Part shown: positions 33,639 to 41,282 of the stretch, in pieces
Position numbering within the stretch: the first letter of the stretch is position 1
Layout: each line of letters opens with the position of its first letter
Source: Variovorax sp. EL159
Lineage (GTDB): Bacteria > Pseudomonadota > Gammaproteobacteria > Burkholderiales > Burkholderiaceae_C
Direction of reading: 5' to 3'
Assembly: GCF_900100965.1 (NCBI RefSeq)
Contig: NZ_FMUJ01000007.1
Coordinates: 79,690-143,689, forward strand
DNA: 64,000 bases
Made by a program: the position numbers and the translations under genes
Notes under the pieces: model-generated
Told to the model about the DNA's origin: nothing
What the model saw: the letters and a program-made list of their open reading frames with translations, nothing else
The model's database searches: none

Positions 33639-34706
33639 ATGACTTCGACGCGCAACCCGTCCCTTGCTCCCTGGCTCGGTTTCGCCGCCGCGGCGGGGGC
33701 CATCGCCTTCGCGCCCACCGTGGCCGACGGCGGCCTGCTGCGCCTGCTCAGCGAAGTGCTGATCACCCTGGCCATGGCCCAGATGTGGAACCTGCTGGCC
33801 GGCTACACCGGGCTGGTGTCGATGGGCCACCAGGCCTTTGCCGGCATCGGCGCCTACCTGCTGTTCGTGGCCTCCGACCGGCTCGGCATCTCGCCCTACT
33901 GGATGGTGCCGGTGGCGGGCCTGGGCGGCGCGCTGCTGGCCGCCGTGGTGGCGCCGCTGATGTTCCGCCTGCGCGATGCCTACTTCTCGATCGGCATGTG
34001 GGTGCTGGCCGAGATCGTGCGCCTGCTGGTCGCCAAGTTCCCGCTGTTCGGCGGCGAATCGGGCGTGCCGCTGCAGGCGGTGCGGCTGGTGGAGCCCGAG
34101 AGCTTTCAGCAGAACGCGTTCTGGATCTCGGGCGCCATCGGGCTGGCGGCGGTGGCCGGCGTGTACCTGCTGATGCGCTCGCCCTTCGGCCTCGGGCTGA
34201 TGGCGGTGCGCGACAACGAACTGGCCGCCACCAGAATCGGCGTGAACGTGTGGCGCAACCGCTTCATCGCCTTCGTGCTGTCGGGGCTGGGCTTCGGGCT
34301 GGCCGGCGCGGCGCACTTCATGGGCACGATGTTCGTCTCGCCCGACTCGGCCTTCGACATCAACTGGGTGGTGACAGCGATGTTCATCGTGATCATCGGC
34401 GGCATCGGCACCATCGAGGGGCCGCTGATCGGCACCGCCATCTACTTCGGGCTGCGCGAGCTGTTCAACACCTGGTTCGCGATGTCGGGCGGCTGGTACC
34501 TGATCGCCATGGGCTGCATCGCCATCGCCGTCATGCTGCTGGCACCGCGCGGGCTGTGGGGCCTGGCGCGCGAGCGCTGGGGCTGGCGCGGCCTGAGCGT
34601 GCAGCGCCATCCGCCAGGCGGCGCTGCCGTTGCCGCGGCGCCGTCTTCTTCCCTTCCTTCACCCACTTCACCCACACCCTCATCCACGCGAGGACGCACC
34701 GCATGA
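33639..34706 (+). CDS. ABC transporter permease, LivM-like
   Basis: The 355-residue inner membrane permease has the LivM signature 'AQMWNLLAGYTGLVSMGHQAFAGIGAYLLF' spread over residues 48-76, and the coupling segment 'MAVRDNELAATRIGVNVWRN'. About ten hydrophobic segments are visible. The last 35 or so residues are a Pro/Ser/Ala-rich low-complexity tail (PSSSLPSPTSPTPSSTRG) past the final helix, encoded by a pyrimidine tract that also forms the leader of the next gene. The stop overlaps the deacetylase-like gene by ATGA. Confidence 0.92.
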   Translation: MTSTRNPSLAPWLGFAAAAGAIAFAPTVADGGLLRLLSEVLITLAMAQMWNLLAGYTGLVSMGHQAFAGIGAYLLFVASDRLGISPYWMVPVAGLGGALLAAVVAPLMFRLRDAYFSIGMWVLAEIVRLLVAKFPLFGGESGVPLQAVRLVEPESFQQNAFWISGAIGLAAVAGVYLLMRSPFGLGLMAVRDNELAATRIGVNVWRNRFIAFVLSGLGFGLAGAAHFMGTMFVSPDSAFDINWVVTAMFIVIIGGIGTIEGPLIGTAIYFGLRELFNTWFAMSGGWYLIAMGCIAIAVMLLAPRGLWGLARERWGWRGLSVQRHPPGGAAVAAAPSSSLPSPTSPTPSSTRGRTA

Positions 34707-35815
34707 AGACCACCGCCTTCTTTCACGACGAACGCACCTTCTGGCACGTGCCCGGCGGACTGCATGCCCTGTTCCTGCCAGTGGGCGGCTGGGTCCAGCC
34801 GATGGCGGGCAGCGGCATGGCCGAGTCGCCCGACTCCAAGCGGCGCATCAAGTCGCTGATGGACGTGTCGGGCCTGAGCGCGCAGCTCGACGTACTGAGC
34901 GCCCCCATGGCCAGCGAAGACGACCTGCAGCGCGTGCATCCCGCGAGCTACCTGCAGAAGTTCAAGGCCGCCAGCGACGCCGGCGGCGGCGACCTGGGCG
35001 AGGTCGCGCCCTTCGGCCCCGGCAGCTACGAGATCGCGAAGCTCTCGACCGGCCTAGCCATCGCTGCGATGGACAGCGTGCTGCAGGGCCGCCATCGCAA
35101 TGCCTTCGCGCTCACGCGCCCACCGGGCCATCACTGCCTGCGCGAGCACAGCATGGGCTTTTGCCTGTTCAACAACATCGCGGTCGCCATCGAGACCATG
35201 AAGGCACGCCACGGCCTGGGCCGCGTGGCCGTGATCGACTGGGACGTGCACCACGGCAACGGCACGCAGGAAATTTTCTACGACCGCCCCGACGTGCTCA
35301 CGCTCTCGCTGCATCAAGAGAACTGCTTCCCGCCCGGCTACAGCGGCGCCGAAGACCGCGGCACGGGCGCGGGGCTGGGCTTCAACGTCAACATCCCGCT
35401 GCAGCCCGGCGGCGGGCACGCGGCCTACATGCACGCCTTCGAGCGCATCGTGGCGCCGGCGGTCGACCGCTACCGGCCCGAGCTGATCGTGGTGGCGAGC
35501 GGGCTGGATGCCAACGGCGTGGACCCGCTGGCGCGCATGCAGCTGCACCCCGAGTCGTTCCGCCAGATGATGCGGCGGGTCAACGCGCTGGCCGCGAAGC
35601 ACTGCGGCGGGCGCGTGGTGGTGGTGCACGAAGGCGGCTACTCGGAAGCCTGCGTGCCGTTCTGCGGACTCGCGGTGGTGGAAGAGCTGTCGGGGCACCG
35701 GACCGAGGTGGAAGACCCGTTCAGCGAGTTCTTCGGACTGCAGCAGCCTTCGGCGCGCTTCGATGCGTTCCAGCGCGGGCTGATCGACGAGATGGCGGCG
35801 CTGCACGGACTCTGA
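34703..35815 (+). CDS. Histone-deacetylase family amidohydrolase, acetylpolyamine-amidohydrolase-like
   Basis: The 370-residue zinc hydrolase has a complete active site for the arginase/deacetylase fold. His143-His144 lie in RPPGHHC, the zinc ligands Asp181 and His183 in DWDVHHGNG, the third ligand Asp269 in ASGLDANGVDP, and the oxyanion Tyr313 in HEGGY. Bacterial members remove acyl groups from acetylpolyamines or other N-acyl amines. The start is coupled to the LivM-like permease by a four-base ATGA overlap, so deacylation and uptake are made together. The downstream aminotransferase and aldehyde dehydrogenase of the divergent operon could use the freed amine. The function class is secure; the substrate is inferred. 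Confidence 0.93.
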   Translation: MKTTAFFHDERTFWHVPGGLHALFLPVGGWVQPMAGSGMAESPDSKRRIKSLMDVSGLSAQLDVLSAPMASEDDLQRVHPASYLQKFKAASDAGGGDLGEVAPFGPGSYEIAKLSTGLAIAAMDSVLQGRHRNAFALTRPPGHHCLREHSMGFCLFNNIAVAIETMKARHGLGRVAVIDWDVHHGNGTQEIFYDRPDVLTLSLHQENCFPPGYSGAEDRGTGAGLGFNVNIPLQPGGGHAAYMHAFERIVAPAVDRYRPELIVVASGLDANGVDPLARMQLHPESFRQMMRRVNALAAKHCGGRVVVVHEGGYSEACVPFCGLAVVEELSGHRTEVEDPFSEFFGLQQPSARFDAFQRGLIDEMAALHGL

Positions 35816-35861
35816 GCCACGGCCGCCGCGGCGCCTGGCAAATCGCGGTCTAATCGACGCC

Positions 35862-36629
35862 ATGTGCCAATTGCTAGGGATGAACTGCAACACGCCGACC
35901 GACGTGACCTTCAGCTTCACGGGGTTCGCGCAACGCGGCGGCCGCACCGACCATCACGCCGATGGCTGGGGCATCGCGTTCTTCGAAGACCGTGGGCTGC
36001 GCCACTTCGTCGATCACCAGCCGGCATGCGAATCGCCGGTGGCGGAGTTGATCCGTCGCTACCCCATTCAGAGTCGCAACGTCATTGCGCACATCCGCAA
36101 GGCGACGCAGGGCGAGGTCAACCTGCAGAACTGCCACCCCTTCGTGCGCGAGCTGTGGGGGCGCTACTGGGTGTTTGCCCACAACGGCGACCTGAAAGAC
36201 TTTCGGCCGCGGCTGCACGGCAACTTTCATCCGGTGGGCAACACCGACAGCGAGCATGCCTTCTGCTGGCTGATGCAGGAACTGGCCAAGTCGCATGCGG
36301 GCGTGCCCAGCGTCGAGGAATTGACGCTCACGCTGCGCGAGCTGGCGCCGCAGCTGGCGAGCCACGGCACCTTCAACTTCATGCTGTCCAACGGACAGGC
36401 GCTGTGGGCGCATGCCTCGACCAACCTCTGGTACGTGGAGCGCCGCCACCCTTTCGTGACCGCGCAGCTGTCGGACGAAGACCTTGCCATCGACTTCGCG
36501 CAGCACACCACGCCCACCGACCGCGTGGCCGTGGTCGTGACCGCGCCGCTGACGACCAACGAGACCTGGACGCCCTTCGCGCCGGGCGAATTGCACGTGT
36601 TCGTGGATGGGCAGCGGTCCGCGCTCTGA
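35862..36629 (+). CDS. Class II glutamine amidotransferase, YafJ-like
   Basis: The 255-residue protein has a class II (Ntn) glutamine amidotransferase domain. The nucleophile is Cys2, exposed after Met removal (MCQLLGMNC). Further motifs are 'DGWGIAFFED', the 'VIAHIRKATQG' strand and 'WVFAHNGDL'. It lacks a synthase domain and matches the stand-alone YafJ/EgtC-like group, whose substrates are mostly unknown; one branch removes gamma-glutamyl groups. It follows the deacetylase-like gene by 46 bases in the same direction. It may belong to the catabolic locus, perhaps for gamma-glutamyl intermediates, or be independent. No clear ribosome site is seen. Confidence 0.88.
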   Translation: MCQLLGMNCNTPTDVTFSFTGFAQRGGRTDHHADGWGIAFFEDRGLRHFVDHQPACESPVAELIRRYPIQSRNVIAHIRKATQGEVNLQNCHPFVRELWGRYWVFAHNGDLKDFRPRLHGNFHPVGNTDSEHAFCWLMQELAKSHAGVPSVEELTLTLRELAPQLASHGTFNFMLSNGQALWAHASTNLWYVERRHPFVTAQLSDEDLAIDFAQHTTPTDRVAVVVTAPLTTNETWTPFAPGELHVFVDGQRSAL

Positions 36630-36650
36630 GGGCGAAAAGTAGTATTTTTG

Positions 36651-36688
36651 ACTGATACATTTTTGCAACAGCGCAATAAAGTATCAGT
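36651..36688. promoter_or_regulatory. AT-rich dyad upstream of the TonB receptor
   Basis: ACTGATAC (36651-36658) and GTATCAGT (36681-36688) form a perfect 8-bp inverted repeat, with a nested TTGC/GCAA pair inside (36663-36666 and 36673-36676). It lies 21 bases after the amidotransferase stop. It may be an operator or a hairpin; it lacks the GC stem and T-run of a normal terminator. Confidence 0.45.
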
Positions 36689-36695
36689 GGTTCGA

Positions 36696-36729
36696 TGCAA
36701 ACAGAGAACAATAATGGTTCTCATTTGCA
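36696..36729. promoter_or_regulatory. Fur-like operator dyad upstream of the siderophore receptor
   Basis: TGCAAA-CA-GAGAAC-AATAATG-GTTCTC-A-TTTGCA is a nested inverted repeat ending 15 bases before the receptor start codon. The part at 36710-36728 matches the 19-base Fur consensus at 13 positions by eye. Position and target gene support iron control. Confidence 0.6.
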
Positions 36730-36744
36730 AATTTCGAACCGTCC

Positions 36745-39012
36745 ATGTCCGCCCCCTTCTTCCATCTCCGGCCCACCGTGGCCGCGTCGCTGCTTGCACT
36801 GAACGCCCTGACGGCCGTGGCGCAAACCTCGGGAACCTCGGAAACCTCGCAGGCGGCGCCTGCCCCTGCGGCGGCGTCGAGCGGCACGCTGTCCACCGTC
36901 ACCGTGGAAGCCAGCGCCGACGCCTCGGCCGAGGGCCTGACCAAGCCTTACGCCGGCGGCCAGGTGGCGCGCGGTGGCCGGGTCGGCATCCTGGGCAACC
37001 AGGACATGATGAGCACGCCGTTCTCGAGCACCAGCTACACGAATGAGCTGATCCAGAACCAGCAGGCCCGCAGCGTGGCCGACGTGCTGCAGAACGATCC
37101 GACGGTGCGCGTGGCACGCGGCTTCGGCAACTTCCAGGAGTCGTATTTCATCCGCGGCTTCATCGTCAATTCCGACGACATCGCCTACAACGGCCTCTAC
37201 GGCCTGCTGCCGCGCCAGTACATCTCGTCCGAGCTCTTCGAGCGCGTGGAAGTGTTCCGCGGCGCGAGCGCGTTCCTGAACGGCGCCACGCCCACGGGCG
37301 GCGGCATCGGCGGCAACATCAACCTGCTGCCCAAGCGCGCGCCGAACGATCCGCTCACGCAGGTCACGGTCGGCACCGCCAGCGGCTCGCAGACCTATGT
37401 TGCGACCGACATCGCGCGCCGCTTCGGCCCCGACCAGAGCCTGGGCGTGCGCCTGAATGCAGCGCACCGCGACGGTGGAACGGCCGTGGACGGCGAAGGC
37501 GTCAAGCTCGACACGCTGTCGGTCGGCCTCGACTGGCGCAGCCGCGACGCGCGGATCTCCGCCGACATCGGCCACCAGGAACACCGCCTGCGCGACGCGC
37601 GCCCCAACGTCACGCTCGGCAGTGGCGTCACCGTGGTGCCGAAGGCGCCCGACAACGGCACGAACTACTCGCAGCCCTGGACCTACTCCTACGAGCGCGA
37701 CACCTTCGGCTCGGTGCGCGGCGAATACGACATCACGCCCGACATCACCGCCTGGGCCGCGGCCGGCGCGCGCAACAGCTACGAGAACAACTCGCTGGCG
37801 GGCCCGACGGTTTCCAACGGCTGGACGGGCGCCTCCACCACCACCCGCTTCGACAACACGCGCGAAGACCGGGTCAAGACGGCCGAGATCGGCCTGCGCG
37901 GCAAGCTGCGCACCGGCGACATCGGCCACGAATGGGTGATCGGCTACTCGTACTTCAACCTCGACAAGAAGAATGCCTATGGCATGGGGCTGGGCGCCGG
38001 CGGCACGCTCAACAGCAACATCTACTACCCGCGCGGCTACCTGCAGCCGGCGCTGACCTACCTGGGCAACGACCTCGCCAACCCGGCGCTCAACGGCACG
38101 ACGACGCTGAAGAGCCTGGCGATCGGCGACACGCTGTCCTTCATGGACGACCGCCTGCGCCTGACGCTCGGTGCGCGCCACCAGACGCTGCAGACCAGCG
38201 ACATCAGCTACCGCGTCGTGAGCAGCGGCAAGCTGACCGCCGCGGGCGGCACCGTCACCGCATACGACCAGAGCCGCACGAGCCCGATGGCGGGCATCGT
38301 GTTCAAGGCCAGCAACGAACTGTCGCTCTACGCGAACTACATCGAAGGCCTCTCGCAGGGCGAGACCGCGCCCGCGCAGTCCGGCGGCCAGCCGGTGCTC
38401 AATGCCGGCCAACAGTTGAGCCCCTACGTGTCCAAGCAGAAAGAAATCGGCATCAAGTACGACGCCGGCCAGGTGGGCGGAACGCTCGCGCTGTTCTCCA
38501 CCGAGAAGCCACGCGCCTACATCGAGGGCAACTACTTCTCTTCAGCCGGCAAGGACCGCCATCAGGGCGCCGAGCTCAGCGTGTTCGGCCAGGTCACCAA
38601 GGGCCTGCGCCTGCTCGGCGGCCTGACGCTGCTCGACGCCAAGCAGAAGGACACCGGCAGCAGCACGACCAACGGCAAGCGCGTCATCGGCGTGCCCAAG
38701 GTGCAGGGCAGCATCGGTGTCGAATGGGACGTGCCGGGCGTGCGCGGCCTCTCGCTCGACGGCCGCCTGGTGACGACCGGATCGAGCTACGCGAACGCCA
38801 CCAACACCTTGCGCGTACCGGGCTGGACGCGCCTGGACATCGGTGCCCGCTATGTGACCGAAGTGGCCGGCAAGCTGGTGACGCTGCGTGCGCGCATCGA
38901 CAACCTCGCCAACCGCAGCTACTGGTCTTCGGTCGGCGGCTACCCCGGCTCGGGCTACCTGGTGCTGAGCACGCCGCGCACCTTCACGCTGTCGGCGTCG
39001 ATGGACTTCTGA
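36745..39012 (+). CDS. TonB-dependent siderophore receptor
   Basis: The 755-residue outer membrane receptor takes up ferric siderophores with energy from TonB-ExbBD. The signal peptide ends near AVA-Q at residue 27. A plug domain follows at about 75-190, with 'ARSVADVLQNDPTVRV', 'ESYFIRGF' and 'VEVFRGASAFLNG'. The rest is a beta-barrel with alternating strands, ending in the terminal Phe expected for outer membrane proteins (SASMDF). An N-terminal STVTVEA segment resembles a TonB box. A Fur-like dyad lies directly upstream. No siderophore synthesis or ABC uptake genes are adjacent, so it probably uses a foreign siderophore. Confidence 0.94.
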   Translation: MSAPFFHLRPTVAASLLALNALTAVAQTSGTSETSQAAPAPAAASSGTLSTVTVEASADASAEGLTKPYAGGQVARGGRVGILGNQDMMSTPFSSTSYTNELIQNQQARSVADVLQNDPTVRVARGFGNFQESYFIRGFIVNSDDIAYNGLYGLLPRQYISSELFERVEVFRGASAFLNGATPTGGGIGGNINLLPKRAPNDPLTQVTVGTASGSQTYVATDIARRFGPDQSLGVRLNAAHRDGGTAVDGEGVKLDTLSVGLDWRSRDARISADIGHQEHRLRDARPNVTLGSGVTVVPKAPDNGTNYSQPWTYSYERDTFGSVRGEYDITPDITAWAAAGARNSYENNSLAGPTVSNGWTGASTTTRFDNTREDRVKTAEIGLRGKLRTGDIGHEWVIGYSYFNLDKKNAYGMGLGAGGTLNSNIYYPRGYLQPALTYLGNDLANPALNGTTTLKSLAIGDTLSFMDDRLRLTLGARHQTLQTSDISYRVVSSGKLTAAGGTVTAYDQSRTSPMAGIVFKASNELSLYANYIEGLSQGETAPAQSGGQPVLNAGQQLSPYVSKQKEIGIKYDAGQVGGTLALFSTEKPRAYIEGNYFSSAGKDRHQGAELSVFGQVTKGLRLLGGLTLLDAKQKDTGSSTTNGKRVIGVPKVQGSIGVEWDVPGVRGLSLDGRLVTTGSSYANATNTLRVPGWTRLDIGARYVTEVAGKLVTLRARIDNLANRSYWSSVGGYPGSGYLVLSTPRTFTLSASMDF

Positions 39013-39033
39013 CCGGGCCCGAACCGGCCGGTG

Positions 39034-39990
39034 CTACGCGGCGCCGACCAGATGCGCTTCGAGCGCATCGATGAACATGGCCGGCACATCGAAGCCGGTC
39101 TGTTCGGTGATCTCCTGGAAGCAGGTCGGGCTGGTCACGTTGATCTCGGTGACCGAATCGCCGATCACGTCGAGCCCGATCAGCAGCAGCCCACGCGGCG
39201 CGAGTGCCCGGCCCACGGCCTCGGCGATCTCGCGGTTGCGCGCGGTCAGCGACTGCGCCACGCCCTTGCCACCGGCGGCAAGGTTGCCGCGCACTTCGGT
39301 GCCTTGCGGAATGCGCGCCAGCACGAAGGGCGCCGGCTCGCCCGCGATGATCAGGATGCGCTTGTCGCCCTGGACGACCTCGGGGACGAAGCGTTGCACC
39401 ATGATCGTTTCGGCGCCGTCCTTGTTGAGCGTCTCGACGATGGAGCCCAGGTTCAGCGCGTCCTGCTTCACGCGGAAGATGCCCATGCCGCCCATGCCGT
39501 CGAGCGGCTTCAGGATGATGTCGCCGTGCTCCGCATGGAAGTCGCGCACGGCCTGCGCGCTGCGCGTGACCAGCGTTGGTGTGACGAACTGCGGAAACTC
39601 CATGATCGCGAGCTTCTCGGGGTGGTCGCGCAGCGCACGCGGCGAATTGACCACCTGCGCGCCTTCGCGCTCGGCCTGCTGCAGCAGGTGCGTCGCGTAG
39701 ATGTACTCGGCGTCGAAGGGCGGGTCCTTGCGCATCAGCACGGCGTCGAAATCTTTCAGCGCCTTCGACTCGGTGATGTCGATGCGGTACCAGTCCTTGC
39801 TGTCGCCGGTCAGCGTGATCTGCTGCACCGTGGCCGTGACCAGCCCGCCCGACTTCCACTGGATGTCCTGCGGCAGGCAGGCCGCGATGCGGTGGCCGCG
39901 GCGCTGCGCCTCGCGCATCATCGAGAAGGTCGTGTCCTTGTAGATCTTGAAATGATCGAGCGGGTCGGCGACGAAGAGGATGTTTTTCAT
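39034..39990 (-). CDS. gshB: Glutathione synthetase
   Basis: Glutathione synthetase ligates glycine to gamma-glutamylcysteine with ATP, in the cytosol. The 318-residue length and ATP-grasp features are standard: N-terminal 'ILFVADPLDHFKIYKDTTF', 'VLMRKDPPFDAEYIYATH', the glycine-rich 'ILKPLDGMGGMGIFR', and 'GLLLIGLDVIGDSVTEINVT' with the metal-binding Glu/Asn. The start overlaps the benE stop by one base (TGATG), so the two are coupled. The first pathway gene, gshA, lies 3.3 kb upstream in the same direction, separated by kup and benE. Confidence 0.96.
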   Translation of the reverse strand: MKNILFVADPLDHFKIYKDTTFSMMREAQRRGHRIAACLPQDIQWKSGGLVTATVQQITLTGDSKDWYRIDITESKALKDFDAVLMRKDPPFDAEYIYATHLLQQAEREGAQVVNSPRALRDHPEKLAIMEFPQFVTPTLVTRSAQAVRDFHAEHGDIILKPLDGMGGMGIFRVKQDALNLGSIVETLNKDGAETIMVQRFVPEVVQGDKRILIIAGEPAPFVLARIPQGTEVRGNLAAGGKGVAQSLTARNREIAEAVGRALAPRGLLLIGLDVIGDSVTEINVTSPTCFQEITEQTGFDVPAMFIDALEAHLVGAA

Positions 39991-41261
39991 CAGGCGTTCT
40001 TTCCGGCGCCGGGAGCGGCGGCCACTGGGGTGTCTGGCGCGATGTTGCCGGAAGCAGCGATGTCCTTGCCGGCCGGGGCCTTTTCCGCTGAAGGTGCGCG
40101 TCCGATCTGCTGCACGGCGAGCGCGACGGCGCCGGCCACCACGCCCCAGAACGCCGAGCCGATGCCCGCGAGCGTGACGCCGGACAGCGTGACCAGGAAG
40201 GTGATCAGTGCCGCCTCGCGATGCGCTTCGTCGCGCACCGCCGCAGCCAGCCCACCGCCGATGGTGCCCAGCAATGCCAGCCCCGCGATGCATGCCACCA
40301 GCTCCTTCGGAAAGGCCGTAAGCAGCCCAGTGACCGCCGCGCCGAACAGCCCGATCACCACGTAGATGGCACCGCAACTCACGGCCGCCGTGTAGCGGCG
40401 CGCCGGGTCTTCATGCGCCTCGCGGCCCATGCACATGGCAGCCGTGATCGCGCTCAGGTTCAGCGCGAACGCACCGAAAGGCGCGAGCACCAGCGTCGCA
40501 AGGCCGCTGATGGTGATGAGCTTGCTGACCGGCAGGTCGCTGTACCCGCTCGCGCGGATCGCAGCCACGCCCGGCAGGTTCTGCGAGGCCATCGTCACGA
40601 CGAACAGCGGCAGCGACAGGCTGACGATGGCCTGCCAGCTGAAGACCGGCATCGTGAACACCGGCCAGGTGAACGCGAAGTGCACGGAAGACCATGCCAG
40701 TTGCCCGCGCGCCGCGACGAAGACGATGGCCACGAGCAAGGTCAGCGGCACCGCGTAGCGCGGCAGCAGCCGCTTGGTGACCAAGTACGTGCCGAGCATC
40801 AGCAGCACCAGGGGCAACGCGGTTTGCGCCGCAATGAAGGCCGACAGGCCGAAGCGCGCCAGCACGCCCGCGAGCAAAGCGGAAGCAATCGCCATCGGGA
40901 TCTTGTTCATCACCCGCTCGAACCAGCCGGTGGCACCTGCAAGCACGATCAGCACCGCGCACACGATGAAGGCGCCCACCGCCTCGCCCATGCCGTAGCC
41001 CATGCCGGCGACGGCCAGCACCGCCGCGCCGGGCGTGCTCCAGGCAATCATCACGGGCTTCTTCCACCAGAGCGAGGGCAGCGCCGAGGCCAGCCCCATG
41101 CCAATGCCCAGTGCCCACATCCACGAAGCCGCCATCTCCGGCGTGGCGCCGAAGGCCTGCGCGGCCTGGAACACGATGGCCACCGAACTTGTGAAACCCA
41201 CGAGCACGGCGACGAAGCCCGCGGTGAAAGCCGAGAGGCTCAGGTCTTTGAAGAACGACAT
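39990..41261 (-). CDS. benE: Benzoate/H+ symporter BenE
   Basis: The 423-residue inner membrane protein has about 12 hydrophobic segments and the BenE-family opening 'SAFTAGFVAVLVGFTSSVAI', followed by 'PSLWWKKPVMIAWSTPGAAV', a strongly conserved family block. BenE proteins import benzoate with protons, though many family members have untested substrates. No benzoate dioxygenase genes are present. It lies 21 bases after kup and is coupled to gshB, so it appears to be a passenger in a glutathione/potassium operon. The C-terminal 30 residues are Ala/Pro-rich. Family call secure; substrate uncertain. Confidence 0.92.
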   Translation of the reverse strand: MSFFKDLSLSAFTAGFVAVLVGFTSSVAIVFQAAQAFGATPEMAASWMWALGIGMGLASALPSLWWKKPVMIAWSTPGAAVLAVAGMGYGMGEAVGAFIVCAVLIVLAGATGWFERVMNKIPMAIASALLAGVLARFGLSAFIAAQTALPLVLLMLGTYLVTKRLLPRYAVPLTLLVAIVFVAARGQLAWSSVHFAFTWPVFTMPVFSWQAIVSLSLPLFVVTMASQNLPGVAAIRASGYSDLPVSKLITISGLATLVLAPFGAFALNLSAITAAMCMGREAHEDPARRYTAAVSCGAIYVVIGLFGAAVTGLLTAFPKELVACIAGLALLGTIGGGLAAAVRDEAHREAALITFLVTLSGVTLAGIGSAFWGVVAGAVALAVQQIGRAPSAEKAPAGKDIAASGNIAPDTPVAAAPGAGKNA

Positions 41262-41282
41262 CGGGCGATTGTGCCGCCGGCC

